Assembly (NCBI GenBank): GCA_004356305.1
Contig: SMXJ01000138.1
Span: forward strand, 1-7,359
Origin: Bacteroidota bacterium
GTDB taxonomy: Bacteria; Bacteroidota; Bacteroidia; Flavobacteriales; Flavobacteriaceae
Direction of reading: 5' to 3'
Length of the DNA: 7,359 bases
A model generated the notes under the pieces. That model ran no database searches. It was not told the DNA's origin and worked only from the letters and a program-made list of their open reading frames with translations. Within the stretch, counting starts at the first letter, position 1. Every line of letters starts with the position of its first letter. Positions 1 through 7,015 of this stretch are shown here, piece after piece. The position numbers and the translations under genes are program-made.

Positions 1-1
1 A

Positions 2-517
2 ATGTCTTCTCTTCTCAATAGCGCGATCTTTCCCGGGAACCAGGGTGGGCCTTTGGAACATATCATCGCTGCCAAGGCGATCGCCTTCGGTGAGGCATTG
101 ACCGATGATTTCTTGCATTATATGATCCAGGTGAAAAAGAACGCGGCCGTTATGGCTGATGTTTTTGTACAAATGGATTACAAAATAATCAGTGGCGGAA
201 CAGACAACCATATGATGTTGATCGATCTTCGCAATAAGGATCTTACCGGAAAAGAAGCTGAAGATGCGCTGGGCAAAGCCGATATTACCGTAAATAAGAA
301 TATGGTTCCCTTTGATGATAAATCTCCCTTTGTCACCAGCGGAATTCGAATTGGAACCGCGGCCGTTACCACACGTGGGTTGAAGGAAGACGATATGCTT
401 CCCATCGTCGAGTTGATCGATGAGGCACTCATGAAATATGAGGACGAGGGTAAATTGGAAGCCATAGCGGGAAAAGTGAATGCGATGATGGAGGGAAGGC
501 CTTTGTTTCAGAAATAG
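2..517 (+). CDS. glyA: Serine hydroxymethyltransferase, C-terminal part (5' end outside window)
   Basis: This is the last 171 codons of serine hydroxymethyltransferase, the PLP enzyme that interconverts serine plus tetrahydrofolate with glycine plus methylene-tetrahydrofolate in the cytoplasm. The visible part holds the conserved PGNQGGPLEH segment (residues 12-21 of the fragment), the SGGTDNHMMLIDLR strand, the NKNMVPFD segment with following SGIRIGT (TSGIRIGTAAVTTRG), and the usual C-terminal helix. The Met at base 2 is internal, not the start: bacterial GlyA is usually about 420 residues, so roughly 250 residues, including the PLP-binding lysine region, lie upstream of the window. The frame ends in TAG and is followed by an intrinsic terminator, so glyA ends its transcription unit here. 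I see no damage in the visible part. Family assignment is secure. Confidence 0.97.
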   Translation: MSSLLNSAIFPGNQGGPLEHIIAAKAIAFGEALTDDFLHYMIQVKKNAAVMADVFVQMDYKIISGGTDNHMMLIDLRNKDLTGKEAEDALGKADITVNKNMVPFDDKSPFVTSGIRIGTAAVTTRGLKEDDMLPIVELIDEALMKYEDEGKLEAIAGKVNAMMEGRPLFQK

Positions 518-540
518 AACTCGACAAACGAATTTTTAGA

Positions 541-567
541 GCTTCAGTGAAAACTGAAGCTTTTTTT
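541..567 (+). terminator. Intrinsic terminator after glyA
   Basis: A perfect 8-bp stem, GCTTCAGT (541-548) with ACTGAAGC (553-560), closes on a GAAA tetraloop (549-552) and runs straight into seven T residues (561-567). It starts 23 bases after the glyA stop codon and separates glyA from the secreted protein gene at 608. Confidence 0.9.
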
Positions 568-607
568 GTATTTTTAGATTGATAAATAGTCTAATAAACA
601 GATAGAT

Positions 608-2335
608 ATGCGCGTAATCAATATTCTTTTAGTAGCAGGAGGTTTCTTGTGGTCCTTTGGTATGGCCTGCCAAATTCAGTTTAGAGAAGAGGCTATAGTA
701 TTGGGTTGTGGAAATTCAACCTATGGAACCGGCACCTTGGGCGGAGGTATTTCTTTTTTCGATTTTGATCAGGATGGGTGGGATGATATTACACTTTCTT
801 CCGAATATGGACAGCCTCTGCGTTTCTTTAAAAATAATAATGGGTTTTTTACAGAAGTTAACCTGGGTATCAATAACACTTTTGAAACCAAAACCGTGCA
901 ATGGGTGGATTTTGACAACGACGGAGATTATGATTTTTTTACTACGAGTCATATGGATCACAATCAGCTATATGAAAATGATGGTCAGATGCAATTTACG
1001 GATATCACGGTAGCTGCAGGACTTTTCATCGAAGGCCATCTGAGTTATGGGAGTTCCTGGGGCGATTATAATAATGACGGTTTACTGGATATTTTCTTGA
1101 CGTCACATCGCGAGATATCTGCTGGTTTTCACAATATACTTTATAAAAATAATGGAAATGGCACCTTTACAGACGTAAGTGAGGAGGCTGGAATTCTTTT
1201 GGATACCTATGCATCGTTTTGCTCTGCCTTCATGGATTTCGATAAGGATGGTTGGCAGGACATTTATGTGGCAAATGACAGAGACCCGGTAAATCATATG
1301 TATCATAATAATGGTGACGGAACCTTTACGGAAGTTGGTATTGCCACGGGAACGGGTATTTCCATTGATGCAATGAGTACAACCATAGACGATGCCAACA
1401 ACGACGGTTGGCTGGATATCTATGTTACCAATACCGGGGAAGGCAATGTGTTTTTTCAGAATAATGGCGATGGAACTTTTACTGATCTGGCGATAACCAA
1501 TGGCACGCTCATGGAGTCCGTCGCCTGGGGGGCCGTTTTTTTGGATGGAGAAAATAACGGACAAAAAGATCTATACGTAAGCGCCATGATCGATGATCCT
1601 TTGGTGGCTCTTACCTCGGCATATTATCTTAGCGACGGCAGCGGGATGTACTCCATCCCAACCGGAATAGGCTTCGACAATGATCACGCGGTTAGTTTTG
1701 GAAATGCTATTGGGGATATCAATAATGATGGATTGCCGGACATCGCGGTCTTGAATTATGCTCCCAGTGATATGTTCTTATTCAGAAATGAATCTTCATC
1801 TGCCAACAATTGGGTCAAGGTGAAATTAGAAGGGGTGGTATCCAACAGACAAGGTATCGGATCCTGGATCGAAATTTCGGTAAACGGAGAAAAACAATAC
1901 AATTATACCTTGTGCGGGGAAGGTTATTTAGGACAGAATTCGGCTTATGAGTTCTTCGGAATTGGGACGGCCACTCAAATAGATTATATAAAAGTTAGTT
2001 GGTTGAGTGGGATAGTAGATATAGTAATAAATCCGTCGATTAATTCGCAAATGACCATAGTGGAAGGGAGTAGCTTAGGGATAGAAGATAGTGTTTTGGA
2101 TGTAAACATTGTATTGTATCCCAATCCATCTTATGGTTCATTTACCCTGAAAGTCCCTGAAACCATAGTAGGCAGTGAGATGAAGGTATTGGATATGTCG
2201 GGACGAATTCTTTTTTATTCTGAAATCATTTCAAAAGAAACTACTTTTGATTTCGCTTCATATACCAGCGGGATCTATTTGGTAACCCTCGATTACGAGG
2301 GGGCATCTTTTTCAGAAAAACTAATTCTCAGATAG
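608..2335 (+). CDS. Secreted FG-GAP/VCBS repeat protein with ASPIC/UnbV module and T9SS C-terminal sorting domain
   Basis: A 575-residue exported protein, probably a surface-bound or released beta-propeller. Residues 1-21 look like a signal peptide (hydrophobic core ILLVAGGFLWSFGMA, then C21-Q22). Residues about 45-395 carry FG-GAP/VCBS repeats, each with a calcium-loop motif of the type DxDxDGxxD: D52-D60, D101-D109, D153-D161, D210-D218, D262-D270 and D370-D378, plus a degenerate copy at D313-D321 (DGENNGQKD). Between them recur blocks such as YKNNGNGTFTDV and FQNNGDGTFTDL. Residues about 399-473 match the ASPIC/UnbV module (SNRQGIGSW, GEGYLGQNS, FFGIGTATQIDYIKVSW). The C-terminal about 75 residues are a type A T9SS sorting domain: YPNPSYGSF near 504, the SGIYLV segment, and the final KLILR. 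Such proteins are carried across the outer membrane by T9SS and often anchored to surface polysaccharide; the ligand or substrate here is unknown. Only a weak -7-like TATTTTTA (569-576) precedes it. It is probably cotranscribed with the acetyltransferase 17 bases downstream. Confidence 0.93.
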   Translation: MRVINILLVAGGFLWSFGMACQIQFREEAIVLGCGNSTYGTGTLGGGISFFDFDQDGWDDITLSSEYGQPLRFFKNNNGFFTEVNLGINNTFETKTVQWVDFDNDGDYDFFTTSHMDHNQLYENDGQMQFTDITVAAGLFIEGHLSYGSSWGDYNNDGLLDIFLTSHREISAGFHNILYKNNGNGTFTDVSEEAGILLDTYASFCSAFMDFDKDGWQDIYVANDRDPVNHMYHNNGDGTFTEVGIATGTGISIDAMSTTIDDANNDGWLDIYVTNTGEGNVFFQNNGDGTFTDLAITNGTLMESVAWGAVFLDGENNGQKDLYVSAMIDDPLVALTSAYYLSDGSGMYSIPTGIGFDNDHAVSFGNAIGDINNDGLPDIAVLNYAPSDMFLFRNESSSANNWVKVKLEGVVSNRQGIGSWIEISVNGEKQYNYTLCGEGYLGQNSAYEFFGIGTATQIDYIKVSWLSGIVDIVINPSINSQMTIVEGSSLGIEDSVLDVNIVLYPNPSYGSFTLKVPETIVGSEMKVLDMSGRILFYSEIISKETTFDFASYTSGIYLVTLDYEGASFSEKLILR

Positions 2336-2352
2336 AATTCAAGGTCTAACGA

Positions 2353-2856
2353 ATGAAAGTGCTACAAACTCAACGTCTTCAATTATATAAAATAACTGAA
2401 GCGGATGCACCTTTTTATGTGAAACTTTTTAATAGCGAAAATTGGCTGGAATATATAGGTGACAGGAACGTGCGTACCGTCGCAGATGCCAGGGCCTATA
2501 TCAGAAAGAATTATTTGTCCAGATATAAGAAACACGGCTATGGTTCATACACCGTACGGCTTGTAGAAACCGGAGAAACTATAGGCGCTTGCGGGCTCTA
2601 TAAACGAGATGATATGGATCATCCGGATATCGGATTTGCATTCTTGGCCGAACATTTAGGAAAAGGTTATGGCTTCGAAGCTGCCAGTGAGGTAATGCGA
2701 TATGCCGGGAATAGTCTGGGGATAAATACCATTCTCGGGTTCACGGTGGAGAATAACATTGCATCCATCAAACTTTTAAAAAAATTGGGTCTGCGACAAA
2801 AAGGAACCCATACTTTTAAAGATGATCCTGTGGTGTTACTCCTGTTTTCAAATTAA
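2353..2856 (+). CDS. GNAT family N-acetyltransferase (RimJ/RimL-like)
   Basis: A 167-residue acetyltransferase that transfers an acetyl group from acetyl-CoA to an amine; acceptor unknown. The N-terminal TQRLQLYKITEADAPFY is the usual start of the RimJ/RimL-type (Acetyltransf_3) branch. Residues 91-99 (PDIGFAFLA) form the beta-4 strand; the acetyl-CoA pyrophosphate loop follows as HLGKGYGFEA (101-110), fitting the Q/RxxGxG/A motif with H101 in the Q/R-like region and G103-K-G105-Y-G107. TVENNIASIKLLKKLGL (131-147) is the C-terminal motif in which N135 and the helix after it contact CoA. The length is normal and the frame intact. The gene begins 17 bases after the stop of the secreted protein gene and no terminator lies between, so cotranscription is likely, although a functional link is not evident. 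Ribosomal protein or small-molecule acetylation are both possible. The ATG at 2353 is the start that gives the conserved N terminus. Confidence 0.92.
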   Translation: MKVLQTQRLQLYKITEADAPFYVKLFNSENWLEYIGDRNVRTVADARAYIRKNYLSRYKKHGYGSYTVRLVETGETIGACGLYKRDDMDHPDIGFAFLAEHLGKGYGFEAASEVMRYAGNSLGINTILGFTVENNIASIKLLKKLGLRQKGTHTFKDDPVVLLLFSN

Positions 2857-2891
2857 ATCCTAATATAGAATGAGTTAGTTAATTTTAGCAG

Positions 2892-2899
2892 TACCTTTG
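2892..2899 (+). promoter_or_regulatory. Bacteroidota-type -7 promoter element for the cold-shock gene
   Basis: TACCTTTG matches the Bacteroidota -7 consensus TAnnTTTG exactly. Transcription would begin near 2904, leaving an A/T-only leader of about 20 bases before the ATG at 2925. No good TTG is seen at the expected -33 distance, so the assignment rests on the -7 box. The leader is too short for the long structured 5' UTR known from E. coli cspA. Confidence 0.55.
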
Positions 2900-2924
2900 C
2901 CCTTTAATAATTTAATTTTTTATA

Positions 2925-3116
2925 ATGAATAAAGGCACAGTAAAATTCTTCAATGAATCCAAAGGATATGGTTTTATCACTGAAGAAGGCGCAGAAAAAG
3001 ATCATTTTGTACACATCTCCGGATTAATAGACGAAGTTCATGAAGGTGATGAAGTAGAATTTGAATTAAAAGAAGGTAACAAAGGTTTAAACGCAGTGAA
3101 CGTAAAAGTACTGTAA
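2925..3116 (+). CDS. Cold-shock domain protein (CspA family)
   Basis: A 63-residue protein made of one cold-shock (OB-fold) domain, which binds single-stranded RNA or DNA and acts as an RNA chaperone in the cytoplasm. It starts with the typical MNKGTVKFFN; RNP1 is K13-G-Y-G-F-I18; RNP2 is D26-H-F-V-H-I31, where His27 replaces the more usual Ile or Val; it ends with the conserved GLNAVNV strand. Length is normal for the family (about 63-70). The gene is a single unit, with its own -7 box at 2892 and a strong terminator at 3141. The short AT-rich leader has no Shine-Dalgarno sequence, which is normal for Bacteroidota. Whether it is cold-induced cannot be read from the sequence; which paralogue it is cannot be decided either. 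Confidence 0.96.
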   Translation: MNKGTVKFFNESKGYGFITEEGAEKDHFVHISGLIDEVHEGDEVEFELKEGNKGLNAVNVKVL

Positions 3117-3140
3117 GATATACTTTAACTTTTTGAGAAC

Positions 3141-3171
3141 AAAAGCTCATCATTGTGATGGGCTTTTTTTT
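3141..3171 (+). terminator. Intrinsic terminator after the cold-shock gene
   Basis: AAAAGCTCATC (3141-3151) pairs with GATGGGCTTTT (3157-3167), with one T-G wobble, around a 5-base loop (ATTGT), and is followed by an uninterrupted T run at 3164-3171. It begins 25 bases after the stop codon. Confidence 0.88.
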
Positions 3172-3223
3172 ATACTAAAAAAGAGATACTTTTAATTCCG
3201 TATAATTCCAGACTATTTATAGC

Positions 3224-3934
3224 ATGAGTTTCATCAAAGCAGAATGGCGAAAATTGGCGATGTTTAATTATGAAGTCGGGCCATCCTTACTCAAAGAGTT
3301 CGTTCCTAATGGCACAGAACTGGATCTCTGGAACGGTAAATGTTATGTGAGTGTTGTCGGCTTCATGTTTCAAAACACTAAAATACTGGGCGTAAAGATT
3401 CCTTATCACATCAATTTTGAAGAGGTGAATCTGCGGTTCTATGTGAAGCGAAAGGTAAATAACGAATGGCGCAGGGGAGTGGTGTTTATCAAAGAGGTCG
3501 TACCTAAATGTGCGTTGAGTTTCGTCGCGAATATGGTTTATAAAGAGCATTATCAAACTTGCCCCATGAAACATAGCTGGACAAAGAGTGAAGATGTTTT
3601 CAAAGTGGAATACCGATGGAAGGTACATTCTCAATGGCAATCTATCAGTATCAATGCCGAAGACAGACTGGTTTCCATCATGGAAGATAGTGAAGCGGAA
3701 TTTATCACCGGGCACTACTGGGGTTATGCGAAAGTTTCAGAAGAAAAAACCAATGAATATGAAGTGACACATCCGCGCTGGATGCAATATCCTGTGATCC
3801 ATCACTCAATTGCAATCGATTTTAAATTAAACTACGGAGATCGATTCGCTTTTCTGAATGAGATACAACCTGCGTCGGTTCAATTAGCGGAAGGCTCTCA
3901 AATAACCGTAGAATCAAAGAAATCACTACGGTAA
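3224..3934 (+). CDS. DUF2071 (YqjF-like) protein
   Basis: A 236-residue protein of the DUF2071/YqjF family, whose biochemical function is not established. Family landmarks are clear: FIKAEWRKLAMFNYEV at residues 3-18, PNGTELDLWNGKCYVSVVGF (28-47), ILGVKIPYHINFEEVNLRFYV (54-74), RRGVVFIKEVVPK near 83-95, and the late GHYWGY motif (around 163-168). No signal peptide or membrane segment is seen, so it is probably cytoplasmic. Length is normal. A weak -7-like TACTTTTA (3187-3194, last base off consensus) lies 30 bases before the ATG, just beyond the cold-shock terminator. The gene runs tail to tail into the minus-strand lipoprotein gene: its last 9 bases overlap the end of that gene, and no terminator hairpin is visible between them. 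Family recognition is firm, function unknown. Confidence 0.9.
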   Translation: MSFIKAEWRKLAMFNYEVGPSLLKEFVPNGTELDLWNGKCYVSVVGFMFQNTKILGVKIPYHINFEEVNLRFYVKRKVNNEWRRGVVFIKEVVPKCALSFVANMVYKEHYQTCPMKHSWTKSEDVFKVEYRWKVHSQWQSISINAEDRLVSIMEDSEAEFITGHYWGYAKVSEEKTNEYEVTHPRWMQYPVIHHSIAIDFKLNYGDRFAFLNEIQPASVQLAEGSQITVESKKSLR

Positions 3935-5479
3935 ACCACCTCCTTCTGGAGGAAATTCAATACTTTCATAAGCACCGGCATCCGGATTGTTGGTGTCACG
4001 AGTAGTCCCATTCAAATCCACAGGAGGTGTTACACCACCCAGACCTATACCTTCGGCACCGGATTCTGCACGCTCGATATTGAAGTTGTTAAATTCCACA
4101 TTCTGGAAAATAGGATCCGAATTAAATCTACAATTTTCGTACAAGGTGGGATTGTCAAAATCGTAGTTGGCAAGCCCTTCAAAATCGTTATTAGGATCTT
4201 CAAATCTAATGAGACAATTCGTGAATTTAAAATTGAAGGCCAGCGCCGGATTCTCAGATTGTAGGAATCCCAGCTCACGCTGTTCATTTCCATATATGAT
4301 ACAATTGGTGAAATTAGCCTCGAAGAGATCGGCTTCGGCCACTTCGGGTATGATGTTGTCAATTTGCACGGTAGGGAAGGATCTAAAACTGTTGACCCAA
4401 TAATTTCCGAAGGTACAGTGATTAAAATTATAACGGCCGCCCAGTGAACATGCCAGTGATGACTGGCCACTATTATTGATCACCAAATTTTCGCCATAAA
4501 CATCACCTGTTCTCGCCAATAAACCCACATTCGAGCTGTTATAGATCTGTGTATTTCGTAACGTAAGCGTACGGTCACCATCATTATTATCCATCAATAT
4601 ACCGACAATTGCATTTTTAATGGTCGTAAAATCGAATTCATGATCGGTACTTCCGTTCGTAAGCCAAATAGTACCCCATTGTCCCGGGATATCGGCAAAT
4701 TCGGGTTCGAGACGGTCCCCTTCAAAAATGACCTCGTTTTCCAGCAATTCAGGGTCGGTACTCGCCTCACCGTTTACTTTCATTGAAGCGTTTTCGGCTA
4801 CCAGGATCCCACTATTGTCATGGAAATGAACCCTGGCACCTGCTTCTACCGTAAGCGTTTCTCCGGAAGGCACGGCTGCATACCCATAGATAACATAGGG
4901 CTTCTCATTGGTAAAAGTGAGTTCGTCCTGCTCGAGGAAAAAGCCCTCGATGAGTATTTCGTTTCCGTCGGCGTCCAGTCCAAGGCTAATGGTGCCTACC
5001 ATTCCATTGGCGTCGAGGTCCGGGAAGAGAAATATAGCATCTTGAATGAGGGTAACCAGCTCTACTTTTTGTTCATTCGCACCGCTGTCAAAAAGTATTT
5101 GGTCGATATATAAAAAACTCTTGTCGGAGGTTTGTGTGATAATATCGACGGTGGTCTCAATAAAAATAAAGATGCTGTCCTTGGCCAATAATTGTACGTT
5201 TTCAAATACTTTACCGGCAACGCCATCTACATTGAGACGGTAATTTGATGCTTCACCATCGCCCAATCTAAGAGTAGGGATGTTGATATCTTCATCGCTA
5301 CTGTTATACACCTTAAGAGTATAGGTACTGGAGCCTATATTGCTAAAAATAGTATCTAAAAAGATGGTATCTCTAGAAAATTCAAGATTTCCGGTACTTG
5401 GGACGGTTTCAAAATCGTTTCGACAAGAACTCCACAAAACGATACCACAAAGAATTGCTAATCCGTATAAATACTTCAT
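3926..5479 (-). CDS. Surface lipoprotein with parallel beta-helix fold
   Basis: A 517-residue predicted lipoprotein. The signal peptide is MKYLYGLAILCGIVLWSSC, with Cys19 as likely lipid-bearing residue (W-S-S-C is a loose lipobox, as often in Bacteroidota) followed by RNDFE, a charged stretch resembling surface-export signals of flavobacterial lipoproteins. Residues about 30-150 look like a beta-sandwich module (LEFSRDTIFLDTIF, TYTLKVYNSS). From about 195 to 475 short strand-turn repeats suggest a right-handed parallel beta-helix: LTVEAGARVHFHDNSGI (209-225), the GQWGTIWL segment (266-273), LTLRNTQIYNSSNVGLL, and repeated FTNC motifs (390-393, 419-422) with YENC (447-450). The C-terminal D488-L-N-G ... 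NPDAGAYE505 is typical of the end of such helices. Beta-helix lipoproteins often act on or bind polysaccharide, but I see no diagnostic catalytic residues, so no activity is proposed. The gene is probably monocistronic; a weak -7-like TATATTTT lies at 5504-5497. Confidence 0.85.
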   Translation of the reverse strand: MKYLYGLAILCGIVLWSSCRNDFETVPSTGNLEFSRDTIFLDTIFSNIGSSTYTLKVYNSSDEDINIPTLRLGDGEASNYRLNVDGVAGKVFENVQLLAKDSIFIFIETTVDIITQTSDKSFLYIDQILFDSGANEQKVELVTLIQDAIFLFPDLDANGMVGTISLGLDADGNEILIEGFFLEQDELTFTNEKPYVIYGYAAVPSGETLTVEAGARVHFHDNSGILVAENASMKVNGEASTDPELLENEVIFEGDRLEPEFADIPGQWGTIWLTNGSTDHEFDFTTIKNAIVGILMDNNDGDRTLTLRNTQIYNSSNVGLLARTGDVYGENLVINNSGQSSLACSLGGRYNFNHCTFGNYWVNSFRSFPTVQIDNIIPEVAEADLFEANFTNCIIYGNEQRELGFLQSENPALAFNFKFTNCLIRFEDPNNDFEGLANYDFDNPTLYENCRFNSDPIFQNVEFNNFNIERAESGAEGIGLGGVTPPVDLNGTTRDTNNPDAGAYESIEFPPEGGGLP

Positions 5480-5898
5480 TCAATTAAATTTTCAGTAAAA
5501 ATATAACTTTTTATGAAGCTTATTATTGTTGCTGAAGCAAAGTTTCAGGATTCAGTATAAAAACAGTAGCAACATTGATCTCACAGAAGCTGCTGTGCTT
5601 ACTAAAGTGGGTAGCGGTGGAGGCGGTGGAGTATCCCTATAAATAGGTATCCTTTTAACTGCTTGCCACCACTTTTCCCGGCAATGGGACTACCCGCCTT
5701 TCTTTTTTTGTGCTCCATAAGGTTTTCGAGTCTCCTTACTGAACGAGGTTGGCTATAACACTATCCAAATCACTTAAAAATCTACATTTATTACAATGGT
5801 AATTGAGGGAACAGGTCATTTTACTGAGCCTGCCTGCCATTTTAGAAGGGGAACTAGTTTATTCCCGGTTATGGGTTGACGTGCCTTATTCCTTTTAC
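5480..5898. other. 419-base intergenic region with a GC-rich, structured block; no supported gene
   Basis: This gap lies between the 3' end of the cyclotransferase gene and the 5' end of the beta-helix lipoprotein gene, both on the minus strand. The first 30 bases hold the AT-rich leader of the lipoprotein gene. About 5600-5700 is markedly richer in G and C than its flanks and contains nested inverted repeats: GTGGGTAG (5607-5614) with CTACCCGC (5690-5697, one wobble), GGTGG (5625-5629) with CCACC (5666-5670), and CCTAT-AA-ATAGG (5636-5647). Read on the minus strand, 5689-5555 is open for 45 codons and gives a proline-rich peptide (DTPPPPPLPTLVSTAA), with an in-frame TAG at 5690-5692 and 20 further open codons beyond it, but with no start or ribosome site. 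A second hairpin-like pair is CAGGTCA (5812-5818) with TGAgCCTG (5825-5832). No clear intrinsic terminator for the cyclotransferase gene is seen. It could be a dispersed repeat, a decayed gene or a structured RNA. Confidence 0.5.
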
Positions 5899-6954
5899 CT
5901 ACTTCTCCACGATCTCGATCTTGAACATTTTATCCCAATTCTTTCCGGTTACGTATAAAATATTGGCTTCACCATTATAGGCTATTCCATTGAGCACGTC
6001 CAGTTTGCTGTGTTGGCTAACCCGCTCCTTAAGCCCTTTGAGATCGATCACACCTTCAACGGCACCCGTATCCGGATCCACGATCGCGACAGCGTCTTTT
6101 TGATAAATGTTGGCGTAGATCTTACCATCTACCCACTCCAGCTCATTCACTTTTGGAATCTTACTCGTATTGGTGTATATCTCTATATGACCTTCTTCAG
6201 CCAGGGTATTTGGGTTGAGGGCCCATATTTTTTCGGTGCCATCACTTTTGTAGATGGTCGTTCCATTATTACACAAGCCCCATCCTTCTTTACTGGCTCC
6301 ATAGACAAAAGTGCCGGTTGTTTCAAGGGTGTTGAGGTTGTAAATAAAGCCTGTATTTGCCTGCCATGTAAGTTGATAGATCTTGCCGTTCATGATAGTA
6401 AGCCCTTCACCAAAATATTGGTCGGCTAACTTTTCACTTTGCAAAACCTCCCCGGTAAGATAATTGGTTTTTCGCAACGTAGATTGTTTTCTTAAACCCG
6501 TACTTTCATAAAGGGTATCGTTTTCAAATTCCAATCCCTGGGTGTACGCATCTATATCATGTGGATAGGTTTCCAATATGGTATAACCGTATAATTTGGG
6601 TGTTTGAATAGCCGTAATTATGAAATCTTTGGAGATCGCGTACTCTTTCCCGTTCGCCTTTATCAAAGCATTAATAGTACGTTTCCCCATTTTTTGACCG
6701 CTAAGAGGGATCGATTTTTCCACATTCTCATTTCCGGTAACTACATTTTCGGCCTCGATGGAGTAAGTAATACTTTCGATCGTCTTATTTTTCTTGTTCA
6801 TGATGATAACCTGCAACACATCTGAAGTTTTAAACGACTTCTTAACATCCTGTATAGAGATCGAGAAAACGTCATTTGGGTTTCTAGAATCATCTCCGCA
6901 ACCGACAAAAAAGGTGACTGTAAATATAAATATGAGAAGCTTGTGTATTTTCAT
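5899..6954 (-). CDS. Glutaminyl-peptide cyclotransferase, plant/bacterial type (lipoprotein)
   Basis: A 351-residue lipoprotein that should convert N-terminal glutamine of peptides and proteins into pyroglutamate with release of ammonia. The signal peptide ends at FFVGC, so Cys19 is the likely lipidated residue, followed by G-D-D, acidic residues of the kind that favour surface export or outer-membrane sorting. Residues 28-115 form an extra N-terminal domain, beta-rich by appearance, not part of the core enzyme. The core (about 120-350) is the five-bladed propeller of the glutamine cyclotransferase family (Glu_cyclase_2): YTQGLEF (137-143), LYESTGLR (148-155), FGEGLT (181-186), LTWQ (195-198), EGWGLC (223-228), SDGT (237-240), NELEW (270-274), YANIY (280-284), LNGIAY (321-326) and TGKNWDKMF (336-344). 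All the family landmarks I know are present. It is divergent from the SRP RNA gene and has a fitting promoter at 6984-7015. It is a monocistron as far as visible. Confidence 0.93.
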   Translation of the reverse strand: MKIHKLLIFIFTVTFFVGCGDDSRNPNDVFSISIQDVKKSFKTSDVLQVIIMNKKNKTIESITYSIEAENVVTGNENVEKSIPLSGQKMGKRTINALIKANGKEYAISKDFIITAIQTPKLYGYTILETYPHDIDAYTQGLEFENDTLYESTGLRKQSTLRKTNYLTGEVLQSEKLADQYFGEGLTIMNGKIYQLTWQANTGFIYNLNTLETTGTFVYGASKEGWGLCNNGTTIYKSDGTEKIWALNPNTLAEEGHIEIYTNTSKIPKVNELEWVDGKIYANIYQKDAVAIVDPDTGAVEGVIDLKGLKERVSQHSKLDVLNGIAYNGEANILYVTGKNWDKMFKIEIVEK

Positions 6955-6983
6955 AGTAACAACAGATTTTTGAGCAAGATAGC

Positions 6984-7015
6984 CAATATTAATAGAGAGT
7001 TAAAATGCTTGCAAA
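6984..7015 (-). promoter_or_regulatory. Promoter of the glutaminyl cyclotransferase gene
   Basis: On the minus strand, TTTG (7015-7012) is followed by exactly 20 bases and then TAATATTG (6991-6984), one mismatch from the Bacteroidota -7 consensus TAnnTTTG. Transcription would start near 6979, about 25 bases before the ATG at 6954. Its -33 element abuts that of the oppositely directed ffs promoter. Confidence 0.55.

Noticed and set aside
541..567. Possible riboswitch or attachment site between glyA and the secreted protein gene
   Set aside because: The only structure is a simple hairpin with a T run, which is fully explained as a terminator.
1103..1564. A 153-codon open frame on the minus strand
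   Set aside because: It lies wholly inside the FG-GAP protein gene and mirrors its repeats; the composition is that of an antisense shadow and there is no promoter or ribosome site.
4045..4470. A 141-codon open frame on the minus strand in another frame of the lipoprotein gene
   Set aside because: The lipoprotein frame has a signal peptide, repeats and a coherent C terminus; this one has no recognisable protein features.
5513..5560. A 15-codon ORF (MKLIIVAEAKFQDSV) on the + strand at the start of the gap
   Set aside because: Too short to judge, overlaps the leader of the opposite gene, and has no promoter match or homologue I recognise. Joining it to the Gly-rich frame downstream would need a frameshift.
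5602..5718. A 38-codon minus-strand ORF starting MEHKKRKAGS
   Set aside because: It has a start codon but overlaps the other open frame of the same block, ends in no recognisable domain and lacks a promoter; kept only as part of the structured block.
5796..5879. A 27-codon + strand ORF starting MVIEGTGHF
   Set aside because: Short, no ribosome site or promoter, no recognised motif.
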